64,000 bases of DNA from Septoria linicola (GCA_024114885.1 CP099423.1:2046001-2110000); one strand, 5' to 3'. Positions 10,474 through 22,044 are shown, counted from the stretch's first letter. Made by a program: numbers and translations. Notes: generated by a model not told the origin, from the sequence alone.

Positions 10474-12656
10474 GTTTCTGTTTCTGACTTGGAACGATGA
10501 AGTTTAGCAGGACTGCTGGGCGGACAGTTGCCAGGGACTTGTGCTTGTCTGGTGCTGATGGGATAAGTGTTGATGTGCTGAGGATGATGATGGAGAGACG
10601 CAAGGAAGGTGCAATGCTGTAGATATATGCATAGCACTGCAATGTTAGCACAGCATATGGGGTCGTCTGCTGCCTCTCCGTCATCAGTGGTTGAGCGGCA
10701 CAGTATCGTCTTACGAGCCTGTCCGAAGCTCTATCACGATTTGCTCCAACGACATAGTGGCTCCCGTATCTTTCTTTACATCAGAGCGCTGATCCGGCGA
10801 AACCACATGGTGAGCACATGCGGCCTGCGGCTGCTTGCCAAAGGGAGTAGTGATGATCGCAGCCACGGGTGCTGGCAAAGGTCCGTAATGTCTCAATGAG
10901 GTATGGTCGCTGGTAGTATTGGTTCGGCGCTCGTGACGCGACCTGCTCTGCCTGCGAAAGGAAAGTCTGAAGTTGACGATCAGCAAGAACGATACTTAGA
11001 TGGGAAATACGGAGGATGAGGAGGTGAAATTGAAGATGTCCGCTGACGTCGTGAGGCTCCTGCCACGCGGGACGACGACATATCAACAGTAGCGCCAGCA
11101 GTCCCCTTCGGTACTTCGGCAGGTGAATGGAGAAAGTACAGCTCAGAAATGGGCATCGCAGGTCCACGATGCTTCTGGCTGCTAAGCTTTTCCAAAGCTT
11201 CGAGCAGTTAAGCTTTGATTCGACTTGGCAGGTGAAAGCTTAAGTATCGAACGCTCAAGCTCTTGACGACGAGACGTCACTGCACAGTCCTAATTCCGCT
11301 GGGCCATCAGCGTACAGCAGAGCGTAGTCGTCGATAGATTGGTCAACCACACTCAAGCTATGCCAAAGCACTGTGAAGCTTTTGCTACCTGCTCTGCGGG
11401 ACAGTGCGAGCTGAAGCCGCCAATATCAGCCATTGTCAGCCACCATCTTTGGTATCGTGAGAAATTGGCTCACTGAAGTAGACGTCGCCGGCCTGATCTA
11501 TGCCGCAGGCGGCCGAGGATGACGACGTTTCTTCCGAACTCGATCATGGTGCAGGTGTGCGCAGCGGTTCCAATGAACGTCAGGGCACACGCTACAGGAG
11601 CACTTGTATGCCATGTCGTGCTGGACATGCAGGTAGGGTACTCCAACATAGTTGCCGGTGAGCTACTGTACTCCCGAGTAGTCAAACCATACCGCGCAAA
11701 GCTGTCGTTCGTCATTATCGCTGCAGCTCAAGCTATCTGCCGTATTAACGCCGGTGTAATGCGTGAGAGAAAGCAACGCCGCCGCCGCCAGCGTGCCGGA
11801 CATGCCCGGGTCGAGCTATCAGGCCAGCAGACACTGCATCTATGTCATGCTATGCCAAGACATATTCATTCGCCGATCGGTGCTCTTGTTCCGCTTGAAA
11901 GGTCGTCATCGCATGACCCCTCTTCACTGGCCATCTTTGCTTTCTGGGGTTGTGTGCTCTGGGGCTACCGACCACTGTGCGCCGTACCGAATGGAGACGG
12001 AAGATATTATTGAGCTCACTGTAAGTTGTCCTCGGATGAGGGCCGCTCAGCTCGTCCAAGCAAGTGCTGCCGCGAGATATCACTCATCATCGGGCGGTGA
12101 GTTCTCAACGCGAATCCAGAATGATGAGGCAGGACCACCGATGTCTCATGGCGCAGATTGTGTCTAGTGCTCGAGTCTGCATCGAATCCAGCAGGAGTCA
12201 TGTCGATCCTGCTAGCGCAATGTCCAGTTCCTCGTTGTTCAGCAGTTGGGCCTTGACGTCGACGGCAATCATTTCTTTGCGTGTTATTTCTTACCTGTAT
12301 CATCCAAGACATGAGACATGTGGGGCGATGACCAGGAGCGTGGTCGTGTGCGAGAGAGGATGGAGAAGTGGAAAGACGCTTGGAGGAGGATCGGCGATGA
12401 ACGCAATTCACGCACAGCTGTTAAGTCCAGCCGATCTCTTGACTTGTTATGGAAGGAACACTCCAGCAGTATCGTGACCCATGAACAAAATCTCGGAATG
12501 AACGCAACGGGGCAGGAACGATGCTGCGGCTATCGTAATATTTTCAGTCTATAATGCTCAAGCAACGTCAGCACCATCTTGTGCCAGCAATAGGCTCGCT
12601 TTTGAGTTTCCACTCTATCATTAATGCACTCCACAACAGCACTCAACTTAGTCTAT
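10474..12656. other. 2.2-kb intergenic region, no supported gene
   Basis: Overlapping frames of 70-165 codons occur on both strands between 10700 and 12550 but none has a motif or a one-strand bias. A cluster of AAGCTT palindromes lies at 11184-11241. I see no repeat or RNA. Confidence 0.45.
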
Positions 12657-14123
12657 CTATCCCTTCTTGCTAATGCGGTCCAAACGTGCTCGGTTCACAG
12701 CGATTTGATCATCCACTTTGTCCGTCTTGCCGATGATGCGATCAATGTGCTTGTTCTGTGTGTCAATCTCATCGCCCATGGCTTTGCCGAGCTGGTTAAG
12801 CGTGCGAGCACCGCGGTGGATTGCATCCCTGGGTTATGTTAGTATTGACAATGGTGTTTAGCAGCAAGTCGCGACTCACAAGTTATCCTCAATCTCATTT
12901 TCCATCTCATCGTCCTCACTGTCGGCTTCGAACTGGTACTTGCCACGATCGGCCAAGCTCCTGTTGTTCTGTCTGACTACATTGCCGTTCAGGTCTCGTT
13001 GCTGTGCTTGATGTCTTGCTGTAGTGCTGTAGGCCTCTGCTCTCGTGGCATCCGCTTGTCGCCTTTCTGCTTGATGCTTCTCCAGTGCAATCGCATTTGC
13101 CGCTTGTTCTCTCTTGTTCGCCGTGAAAGGATTTGCGACATGCACCGCAAACATGCTTCGGTTCAACGTCTTCAGCTCGCGGGCCTTCTCCTCTGCCAAG
13201 CGGTTCTGATTGGACGCCATGTCGAGGTTTCGTTCTGTGTTGTGGATGCGCTCTCCCTGTGCTCCCAGTCTGGCAAGAGTCTCGCGACCCGTCTGCTCTG
13301 CTTGCTCTGCAATGCGACGAGCATTCCGAGTCGAGGCCACATCTTGCTGTTTGATAAAGCGGATTTCTTGCTTTGCAGTATTGACGTCTTCCTCTTCTTG
13401 CTCCTCGGCGGTCAGCTCTCGCGCTGGCCCAGCACCATAGCCGCCAGGCATCTCTGTTGAATCGTATCCGCCGGTGTTACTGTAGCTAGCGTCACCACCC
13501 TGCTGCGGGGGTTGTCCTCCATCCGGTGCTGGTCTGTTCTGTGCCCGTGTCGCAGCGTCGCCAAAGAGAGCATCTCGTCCGACTTGTGTGTTCATGGTCT
13601 CATTGCTGTTGCTTCTTCCCAATCCACCATAACCACCAGCCCCATACCTCGATTGCGAAGGCTGTCCATTGCCATATGGATCACTTCCATAGCCACCTAC
13701 TTGACCGTAGGAGCTGCCTTGTCCTGCAAATCGCGGCTGCTGCGAAGGACCTCCTCCATACCCGCCAGCAGGCACTGGACTCTTGTCGTAGCGATTCGGA
13801 GCAGGAGCATTGCCGCTGCTGGCGTATGCTGGTGGAGCACCTTTCTCGCTCGCAAGGCTTAGGCTGCCGAATGAGCTCGTGGGCGGTTGTGACAAGCTGT
13901 TGGCGCTCTTTGCATATGGATCGTTGTTGCTTTGGTTGGCGTATGGATTGCCGCTGCTCTTCGCATACGGGTCGTTGTCAGCTGGTGCTGCTGCATATGG
14001 GTTGTTGGACGCGGGCGCCGGTGAACTCGATTTGCCCTTGGAGCGCCCGCCAAAGAGGGACGACTTCTTGGCTTCCAGGTCGCCGTCCTTTTCCTTTTCC
14101 TTTTTGCTTAGACCGAACGGCAT
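12657..14123 (-). CDS. SEC9: SNAP-25-type t-SNARE Sec9, two exons, 471 aa
   Basis: Exon 1 is 12880-14123 and exon 2 is 12657-12828, with a 51-nt intron (GTGAGT, ACTAAC, CCCAG); the joined length is 1416 nt. The N-terminal third is low-complexity, rich in N, P, Y, G and S (repeated NPYA/DPYAKS units). Two SNARE helices follow: Qb around residues 240-310 (VNTAKQEIRFIKQQDVASTRNARRI...) and Qc at the C-terminus, completed only by exon 2 (MGDEIDTQNKHIDRI). There is no transmembrane segment and no cysteine palmitoylation cluster, as in yeast Sec9. It should pair with Sso-type syntaxin and Snc synaptobrevin for exocytosis at the plasma membrane. Confidence 0.93.
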
Positions 14124-14650
14124 GTTTGTGGTGTCGGTGGTATCAGAGAGTACTTCTGTGTAGTGAAAGAGGAGAAGATGCAGTCAGAAACGTCGAACAA
14201 TAGCTTGGTGTCGATCAGGAGCCATCTGTTGCGGGCATTCGTTACAGCCAGTGGCTGAGCTGGACTTTGAGGGACAAAGATAGTTCAGGCACAAGCACAC
14301 ATCAGGCACCAGAATAAAAGCTTATGCACGAGACTTGATACAAATAAGGAATGCAGACCATCATGTGAACGAGAAGAATAATGCGCAATTGAATGGTCAA
14401 TGTGCTGCCTTGAGCTTCTCGCTTTTGATTCTGTGCGCCTCTCATCGCCGCAATGCTTGCTCGCACTATGGTACAACAATCTGACTCTGCTGCAAACAGC
14501 AGGTCACACAACGGGCTCAAGTGAGCATCTACAGCGTATGCGTTCTCTAGTCCCATGCCGCGGACAATCTGCCTCACTCCTTGCCACCACTGCCGCCATA
14601 ATGCCGCCGCTCTGATCCATTTCCCGCCAGCGAAGGTTGGGGCTGATGAC
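14124..14650. other. Spacer and 3' flank of U2AF65
   Basis: Both neighbours read leftwards. The stretch holds the SEC9 promoter and the U2AF65 3' UTR. Just after the U2AF65 stop a GTAAGT donor could start a 3' UTR or alternative intron. Confidence 0.4.
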
Positions 14651-16449
14651 TTACCAAGCGTTGACATCGAAGTATTCTTCGCCAAAGTATGTGACCACCA
14701 CGGTACGATCTGCGAATTTGCGACCGGCCAATGCTGCCAAAGCCTTTGCTGCATGCTCGGGCGACTCATACTTGAGGTAGATCTTGCCGACACCATTACT
14801 CTGGCGCGATCCACCAGTTGGTCGAGGCATCTTAACGTCCAGCAGTGGTCCATATTTGGCACACTCTTCCTTGACGTCCTCGAGGATTTCTGCAGATAAT
14901 GTGTTAGTGCGTGAGTCGCTGTAGGCGAGGTTAGTAGAGTCTTACCATCGGCATCATCTGGGTCCATTAGCTCCTCTGGCGTGATCATGTTCATCAGGGC
15001 GAGTACACGGCCGTTCTCTGCATCATCCGACTTCGCGCCAGCCATCAAGCTCATGGCATTGACGCTCATCTCGCTGCTTACTTGCTGAATACCGATACTG
15101 GCAAGTTTCACGCGCATGGCAGCATCGCCAAGTTCCATGCCGTTGAGCGAATCAACGGCAACCTTGGTCACAGATGGGTCCTTGTACTCGCAGAAGGCAA
15201 TGCCACGGCTGTCACCACTGGACTGGTGCTTGACGAGGATGAAGTTCTTGAGCTCACCAAAAGACATGAGCAATTCCTGGACCTGTTCCTCGCCCAAGAA
15301 GGCTGGCAGGTTGGTAATGGAGATCTTGTTCTGCGTGTCAGGCACAATGTTAGACAAAAGACCGGCTTCATTTTGCGTGTCGTCGGTGACGTTAGGCACG
15401 ATGTAATCTCTTGGTCGCTTGATTTGGAGACCTTTGGCAGCGCCATTGGCATCACCGTTGGTATCCATCGAGTTGGGGTCCATGTTAATGCCATCCAAGG
15501 CCATTGCGTTGGTCGCATCTTCTGGTGTCTTGAACTCAACAAGAGCGTAAGTGTGGTCCTTGCTAGTCTGAGCAGAGATACATGGGTCAGCACCACGAGT
15601 AACGTTCAGACCGTTGAGCTGAAGGTTGAAGAAGTCGACAATGCTCTCGTCGTTGGCGGAAGCTGGAAGGTTATACACCAAGACACGCTTGGACTGGCGG
15701 GCACTCGATGGCTTGAGCGCAGAGCTGCTAGCCTGGTTACCTGGCTGGTTCATGAACGCCTGGAGCTTAGCTGGATCCATTGGCTGTTGGCGTGGAGCAC
15801 CTGGAAGTGGGAACATGCCCGATAGCTTAGCCTGCTCAGCGGTTACATTGTCATAGCCAGTTGGCTTCATGTCCCACTGTGTCAGACGACGCTTGCGCTC
15901 GAGCACGCCAACAACGTCAGTGAGATCCGGCGTGGGCTCTCTTGGCTTCTTTGGGGCAGGAGAGGCGCTCTCTCTCTTGATTTGTCGCTCGAGCTGCTTC
16001 ATATCATCCCGGTCTTGGCCACGTTCGCGTCGGTCGTCGCCGCCATCTCTGCCACCTCGTGGGCCACGCGCATCGCGGTCATCGCGGCGTCCACCTCCTC
16101 GTCGATCGGCAAATAGATCTTCGCGGTCCCCTCCTCGACGGTCATCGCGACGGCGTCCTCCCCCATCGTCCCGTCTCGCATCGCGACGTGCTGAGCCACG
16201 ATCTCTGCCCCATTCCCTATCATCGCCTCGATCGCGTCCGCCGCCGCCTCCATTGTAGCGCTCTTCGCGCTCTCGCTCACGGTAGCCGCGACTCGAAGAA
16301 TAGCTGTCTACCTCTGGTCCACCACCACCACCACCTTCGCGGCGGCGGTGGTGCGGCGAGCGCGAACGACGGCTGTCTCGGCGGTCTTCATCACGGCGGT
16401 GGTCGCGGCGTCGGTCGTCGCGTCCTGACTGCATCCTCCGGTCAGACAT
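14651..16449 (-). CDS. U2AF2: U2 snRNP auxiliary factor large subunit (U2AF65), two exons, 580 aa
   Basis: Exon 1 is 14946-16449 and exon 2 is 14651-14889 (56-nt intron, GTAAGA to TGCAG with CTAAC); the joined length is 1743 nt. An Arg/Ser/Asp/Gly-rich RS domain fills residues 1-150. A segment with a tryptophan (RRLTQWDMKPTGYD), resembling the SF1/U2AF35-contact region, precedes three RRMs: RRM1 with RVLVYNLPA, RRM2 with KISITNLPAFLGEEQ and RGIAFCEYKD, and a C-terminal UHM-like RRM3 with GVGKIYLKYESPEHA ending FDVNAW. The protein binds the polypyrimidine tract at 3' splice sites and recruits U2 snRNP. The tryptophan codon and stop (TGGTAAGT) overlap a consensus 5' splice site. Confidence 0.94.
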
Positions 16450-17644
16450 GCTGTGCTGACCACGTATGTTCTGCTGTCGGAGCTCTTACTAGCCAATCCT
16501 GCCTTGCGGAGGCTCGTCGTGCGATTTGGAGGAGAGGCTACTTCGGTGGTTAGATCGGTGCGGTGGGTGTAGAATGCTGTGATTAGCGGGTGGTGTCCGT
16601 CATCCAAAGTGTCGAGGTGGTGACTCGAGCGATGATATTACGTCCTTGTTGCTCGGTGCAGTAGTTGTGGTTTGCGAGACACGAGCTTCGCAAGTAACGT
16701 TAAATTTGTGCGGGATGTCCCGCCCGTTCCTGCCTCCTTTTGAACCACCACGACCATCAACATCTACTGATGTCAGGTCTGTGCACATTTCGCTGGCATA
16801 GCCGTCACTGCTGGTGAAGCCATCAAGATTCCATTCCTGCTCATGGCTCGTCCAGCTCACCGTCCTATATGTGCCGTTCAGCGAGCGAGCTCAGACTGCA
16901 GCTAGAGATATCTCGATACGAACGTAGATGCACCGCATTGGCCGTCATGTCAAGAACATTCCTGACTGGCGTTGAATGCGACTAGGTACAATGAGCTACG
17001 CGAGCGTGACGACGCCTGAGCATCTTCAAACCATCAATGTCGTCCCGAGTGCCAAGCTGTTCTTGCTGTTCTAACTAACACAGAAAGCCATGGCTATGAT
17101 CAAGAGCATGACACTTCGACAGACGACGATGTCCTCCAAGGCCAAGCTGATTACAACATGAAACACCAGATACGTGAACGCAACGCGAATTGCAGGACGA
17201 ATCGCACCTGCGGAACAAGCAAATCTAAATCTAGCTGATCATACGCGCTGTGGATCCAGTCTCTCTTGCTTTGCCATGGCTGCAGTCGGCGACCTTGTTC
17301 TGCTTATCCGCCACCTCAAAAGTAGAGTGGCTGCGCTGTACGCAGAGCTCATGTGTGAGCATCGCCTTCCGCTCCCAGCAAGATCCTTGCTCGGTCAGCT
17401 ATCTTCGTACTCAGCCTGCTCTGCGGATACTAGATCGAAAGTTGAGACAGCCAAGCGACTCGCATTACGCGCGAAAGTTACAGGACCGCTCGCTGTCTAT
17501 GACAATGGGGGCCGCGAGCTTCACTTCATGCTATATAAGATGGGCCCTCCATTTCGATGAACAGCCACTTCCTATCACATTTATCTACGGCCTTCCTTCA
17601 CCATCTCTAGGTACTCAGCCATAAGACCTTTCCTGCTCCTGTCC
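16450..17644. other. Intergenic with a TATA box before the small secreted gene
   Basis: Divergent region between U2AF65 and the small secreted gene. A TATAAG box sits near 17532-17538. No gene recognised from 16450 to 17530. Confidence 0.4.
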
Positions 17645-17924
17645 ATGCTCTCGTGCATCTTCGCGGCAAACGCGCAGAGCGGATACCATTGTACATGCCG
17701 CAAGAACGAGAAAACTGACGATAACATCACAAATACTTGCTGCACTGCAGCCTTCGGTACAAGGATACGCACTGGAGATGTACGTCGTCTGGTATCAGCA
17801 CAAATCAATAGTCTGACCATGGTCGCAGTGCGTCCTCAACACATCGGGCGATGTCTTCACATACCAGACTTGCTGCCCTGGAACTTTCGGTCCAGAGTAC
17901 ACACCGAATTGCAGGTCGCAATAG
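17645..17924 (+). CDS. Small secreted eight-cysteine protein (candidate effector), two exons, 76 aa from the first ATG
   Basis: Exon 1 is 17645-17779 and exon 2 is 17829-17924. The 49-nt intron has a GTACGT donor, CTGAC branch and CGCAG acceptor, phase 0. The mature part has eight cysteines in the order CxC ... CC ... C ... CC ... C (YHCTC, NTCC, DC, QTCC, NC), an arrangement seen in fungal apoplastic effectors. The hydrophobic signal core actually begins upstream: codons 17621-17644 read IRPFLLLS in frame, so the ATG at 17645 cuts the signal peptide in half. Codon 17621-17623 is ATA in an otherwise good start context (CAGCCATAAG). Either the start codon was lost by ATG-to-ATA or an upstream exon supplies the start. 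A TATA box lies about 110 bp upstream. Function unknown. Confidence 0.5.
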
Positions 17925-18015
17925 ACTATCCAAGAGAGCCTAGGTGTAATGCTGTAGAAGATGCGTCATGCGTTCTTTGGCTTGTCAGGTCATACAGGAA
18001 CGTTGAGCAAGTCAT

Positions 18016-18547
18016 CTAGGTACATTCCCAAGACAAGGCATCAAATAGTGGTACCTTGCGCGAGTAGTCATTGTGCGAATGAACCGGGACGGGAAGCACA
18101 CCATGCGTAACATCTTTTGGATGCTTTGCGAGTTCGGCTTTGGTATGCCCCTGGAAAGCAAAGCTCGGAAGGAGGTCTTTATCGTCGAGGGACCAGTAGA
18201 AGCGTGAGCCTCCAGCTACGACTAAGATTAGGTGCAAGATGCCTCTGAGTACTTGTTAGCTTGTATGTGTGTATGTGTACGGCAGGGCAAGCTTACAGTG
18301 TTATGAGAATCAGGACTGCTATGCTCCAAGCCCTCCAGGGAAGCCCGCGCCCCTTGCCCTGGGTTCGAGGTATATGCCATCTGGGAACATTTCGATTGTA
18401 TTGAGTTTGCGGTTGCAAGGGACAAATATCGGTCGCAGAGCTACTCGTCGCACTCGGAGTATCATAAGTGGACGGATCAGAAGTTCGAGCATTCAGTGGT
18501 GGTAAGGAGTGGTCGGGGAGCTGCGCTTGGCGATAGAGTGGGACCAT
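18016..18547 (-). pseudogene. 5' fragment of an AIM6-like PLC-type phosphodiesterase gene
   Basis: Exon 1 is 18297-18547 and exon 2 is 18016-18244; the intron (GTAAGC, GCTAAC, CTCAG) keeps frame. The 159 residues comprise a Ser/Thr/Pro-rich cytosolic head, one transmembrane helix (WRAWSIAVLILITLGILHLI) and the start of the catalytic domain. The latter, reading PVHSHNDYSRKVPLFDALSW, is the conserved entry to the GDPD/PLC-like fold of AIM6 (altered inheritance of mitochondria 6) proteins. Homologues continue with a GVEADVW-type acidic metal site and roughly 250 more residues, but here TAG follows at once, and the following 90 bp lead into the opposite-strand secreted gene. The catalytic half is missing, so this is probably a truncated remnant. 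Confidence 0.65.
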
Positions 18548-19714
18548 GTTGTTGAGGGAGGAATGCTGGAAAAGAAGGAGAAGATCTGTGTGCAAGTCAT
18601 CCTAGTTTATGGAGTATAGAGGTAGTCCATGAATCAATACAGAGCCACTGGTCGCTGATACTTGCTACGGTCAAGGGAAATCGAACAGACACGCGTCCGG
18701 TGCCCGGTGTTCTGCTACCTTCCAGCAGCGATGCATCACGACCAGCGTAGACCTGAGCCACGGTTCGTCGACACGAGGCGCACTACCTGAGTATCCTTTC
18801 CCTTTAGCTTGGGGTCGATAGCTGGGCTCTTCTGGAGGCATCGCTGTATTGGTGCAGGCGGCATTATTCTACTACTAGCTTATGACTATCTTTGGACCAA
18901 TACGTTACCTGCAATTGTCGACGGATACAGTCTTGCGTAGGTCGATATTCATGGCTCCCACGTACCGCTGCGGTTCGGTGTTTTTTCGCTTAAGTACTCA
19001 CCAATCTCGAGCGCTGATCTGAATCGAGGCAGCGAGATGCTCTGGTCCACAATATGCTTGATGTCGAATGACGAGACTGGTCGCGCTGATGATTGTCGTG
19101 GAGAGCATAGCATTGAACCAGTACATAGCGAGAGCGCGTCTTTGAAGATTCTCGCTCACATTTTGGAGGTAAAAGCTCCGCGCACTTTGCTGTCGTCTAC
19201 GACAAATTGACGCAACCCCTACATTGCGCATGGCCTGTCGTGGCCCATTGCTGCCGCCTGGTCAAGGATATCCGGACTTTTGCTGCTACTGCTAACTAGC
19301 GCAAAAACTGACATGGAAAAATAGACTTCACAATACGGTGATAGCTCAGTAGCTCCAATGCACTAGGCTCTTGTCCATCGCATCAGGTCTTTCTTGCTTC
19401 ATTGATCTAGAGTGTCCAGAAAGCACAAGCAACATTAGTGCGTATGAAAGGCCCATGAGTGATGGTGAGCTAGATCATTACCGAAGAGCACCAAGGGTGC
19501 ACCTTGAGTTGAACACGCAAAGCACAGGTGCACGAAAAGGCATTGTGAATGGTCTCATGTCCTTTCGTAGTGCTCAATGCTGCTCACCAAGCGATCTTTG
19601 GAGTCTAGTCCACGGCCTTGAAGGACCTGACTATATCTGAGCGAGCTCGGTCGTAGAGCAATTCGTCGTGCCTGTGGAAGTTTGCACCTGTACTCCGCGT
19701 CAATGTTCCTAATG
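18548..19714. other. Intergenic, no gene recognised
   Basis: 1.2 kb without a supported gene. A 77-codon minus frame at 18998-19231 has hydrophobic stretches but no recognisable family. Confidence 0.4.
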
Positions 19715-20400
19715 TCAGTCGCTCCAGACGTCGAAGATATGATGCTTTGTGCGCAATGGATCGAGACGATTTGTTGTCTGGTCAGAAGCTTTGGCAAGCA
19801 CCAGCATCTTGCGAATCGCCTTTCTTGGCGTTCCGAAAGAGGAATGGTCTGACTGCAATTGCGCTGCCCTCAGGGCCTCAGTGAGCCTCGAAGGATTTTT
19901 GCAACACGCACGCACATGTTGTTTCACACCTGCTTGACCCACATCGACGTACACAGGTCTGTTCAGAGCAATTCTGCTGAAGCTTGCCGGAATACATCCA
20001 TGGCTGATCTGCAATGAGACCATGCTCTTGTTATGTGATGGGGCACAATGTGCCACCGTTTCTAAAGCACAGTCGATCCTGGCGTCAAGCGGTCGTACAT
20101 CAAGAATGAGTTTCTGGCTGCCGCATAATGGTAGATGGCTGACTGTGAAATCGCGGCCGCTGCCGAAGTAGAAGAGGTTGTTGCCTAGAGCACCATTGAT
20201 GTGATACGAGCGTAGGGCACAGCCTATTGCCGTGGCCTGGCCGACTGAGTTCTGGACACCACGATGCCGTCAAGCGAATACTCTTTGCCCAGTAGGCCAC
20301 TGCTAGTGTCTATGCTCTGCTACGTAAGACTGTAGCTGGCGCATAGTATCACCACTACTGACAGCAGCAAGAAGTCGAGCGAGTACTTTCCTCTGTCCAT
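19715..20400 (-). pseudogene. Possible decayed secreted-protein gene
   Basis: From an ATG at 20400 the frame gives a signal-like N-terminus (MDRGKYSLDFLLLSVVVILC). It meets TAG after 26 codons and stays in the same frame for about 25 more. A shift of one frame near 20250 opens 178 further codons (NSVGQATAIGCALRSYH to the stop at 19715), a stretch with nine cysteines. I could not place GT-AG borders that restore frame. The pieces may be one broken secreted-protein gene or a chance arrangement. No family recognised. Confidence 0.3.
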
Positions 20401-20769
20401 TTTACCTCAGGCTCGACAGCGAATGAACAGCTTCAATAACGAAGATCATTTCTCCCGGAGTCTCGAGGGCAGGCACTAGGCGCCAAATTGATTATGACCA
20501 CGCAACGATCCTTCCATGGTCTTTTCTAAGGGTTTAGGAAAGCACTGCGTCTTGACGGCATGGAGAGCTAGGTCCTCTTCCGCCTGTCGGCAGAATCACG
20601 GGCAAATCTCCAATATCTCCCAGCTAACACTGGGCTTTAGCACATATGCAGCGTTGCTCCATACTTGGTCTATATCTTTCCACGCTCATTCAACGTCCTT
20701 TCACTGCTATGCGCTGAAAACTGAGTCAGACGCCAAGTTCACAACCACCAGCAGGCCGATTTCACGATC

Positions 20770-22044
20770 ATGCATATTCCACAATATCATCAGTATGGAC
20801 TCCCACAACATGGGACCCTGCTGGGATGTACAGCTGTACGAACTGTGCTCAGGACTGTGGCAATCGTCACGACCAGGCACATCATGTTCAGCGGCTATCA
20901 CTATCCTGCTCGGCTGTTGTTGGCACAGATTATGGTCCTTGCTCTGCTCGAACTTCTAGAACTTTTAGCTTCGAAGTGTTCTCAGCGGACACGTAGCGAC
21001 TGGGACATCGCTCAAAGCTCCGGCACCGATGAGTCGACTGCCTTATGCTCAACTCAAATGCTTACACAGATGTTCTGCATCGCCGGCGCGCTCATTTGCG
21101 AGTATCAGGCGGTATTGCATTTTAGCACGCTCCCTGCGTTGGTCATGCTACTCTCTATCGACTTCCCGCAGGTAATCTTCGGGTATGAGGGGTGGTACAG
21201 AAGAATTACGGCCACCACCATTTCGTTGATTGGCATGGCCCTGATATGCATCAACGAAAAGAGCCTGACGCGCCAAGGCATCATCATGGTAGCAATGTCT
21301 ATGGCTTTCCGCGCATTGGCAGCAGGCACTGGCATGTGGAGAACGTCGATACACGAGGAATAGGGCATGGTCACGCATCCCTGGCGGACGTTTGGTGTCA
21401 TTCTTACGCTGGAGTCAAGCACTGCTGAGGCTGGTTTGTATGCGCCCACGATGACGGTCGGGCGGAACAGCAGCTTCGATTTCGTGATCTCGCGATATGC
21501 AGAACCTGCGGAGGCTGTCGCTCGTCAGCTCGAGTCGATTATACAGCTCGAGCCATTCCGAGGTTGCTCGATCCGAGCCATCGTCTACGACGCCAGCGGC
21601 AACCAAACCTCTTCCTTCGAGCGCGTCCTTCAAGAAGCCCTCGGTCCAAGAGTTCAGCTCTCTATGCCAGATCGTGAGAACGTAGGAAGAGAAGGTGCTG
21701 CATATCTCCATCACATGGAGTCCAGCTATGACCAGCTGGCGGATCACACGTTGTTCACGCAGGCGGCACCTCACGATCCTAGATACCTGCGTCACAGACT
21801 AGACGATTACCTTGTCCAGCAGACTGGGTTCCTACCTCTATCACAAGTGCGAGAGTACTGCTCGGATTGCGATGCATGCTGGGATCACTCCACCTGGTCA
21901 GAGAGTCGAGATGTGCTGGAAGAAGTCCTTGAACAGCCCTGCAACGGATTCGCCCTGACGTACCGCGGGCAGTTTGTTGCTTCGAGATCCTCGTTTCGGT
22001 TACACTTTGGAGCGCATGTGGGGGGCCTTGATGGGATGTGCTGA
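20770..22044 (+). pseudogene. Multi-span membrane protein joined to a DUF3431 domain, split by one in-frame TAG
   Basis: Two frames lie in the same phase with only TAG GGC between them: 20770-21363 (198 codons with the stop) and 21367-22044 (225 aa). The first part has about six hydrophobic helices, e.g. ARLLLAQIMVLALLELLELL and TTISLIGMALICI, somewhat like EamA/TPT-type transporters. The second shows DUF3431 features: FVISRYAEP at the start, VYDASGN, and the core NVGREGAAYLHHMESSYDQL with LFTQAAPHDP. DUF3431 proteins are fungal and distantly glycosyltransferase-like, with unproven function. The TAG is explained by one CAG-to-TAG change. Options are a broken fusion gene, two genes, or stop readthrough. 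The true 5' end is unclear, as other ATGs lie upstream in other frames. Confidence 0.55.

Noticed and set aside
11519..12477. Overlapping frames of 130-165 codons on both strands
   Set aside because: No motif and both strands equally open; not enough to call a gene.
15082..16553. Plus-strand frames of 164-247 codons opposite U2AF65
   Set aside because: Shadows of the RS and RRM coding sequence; low-complexity Arg/Ser/His products.
20516..20959. 147-codon frame overlapping the start of the membrane/DUF3431 gene
   Set aside because: Different phase from the hydrophobic and DUF3431 parts; no family character of its own.
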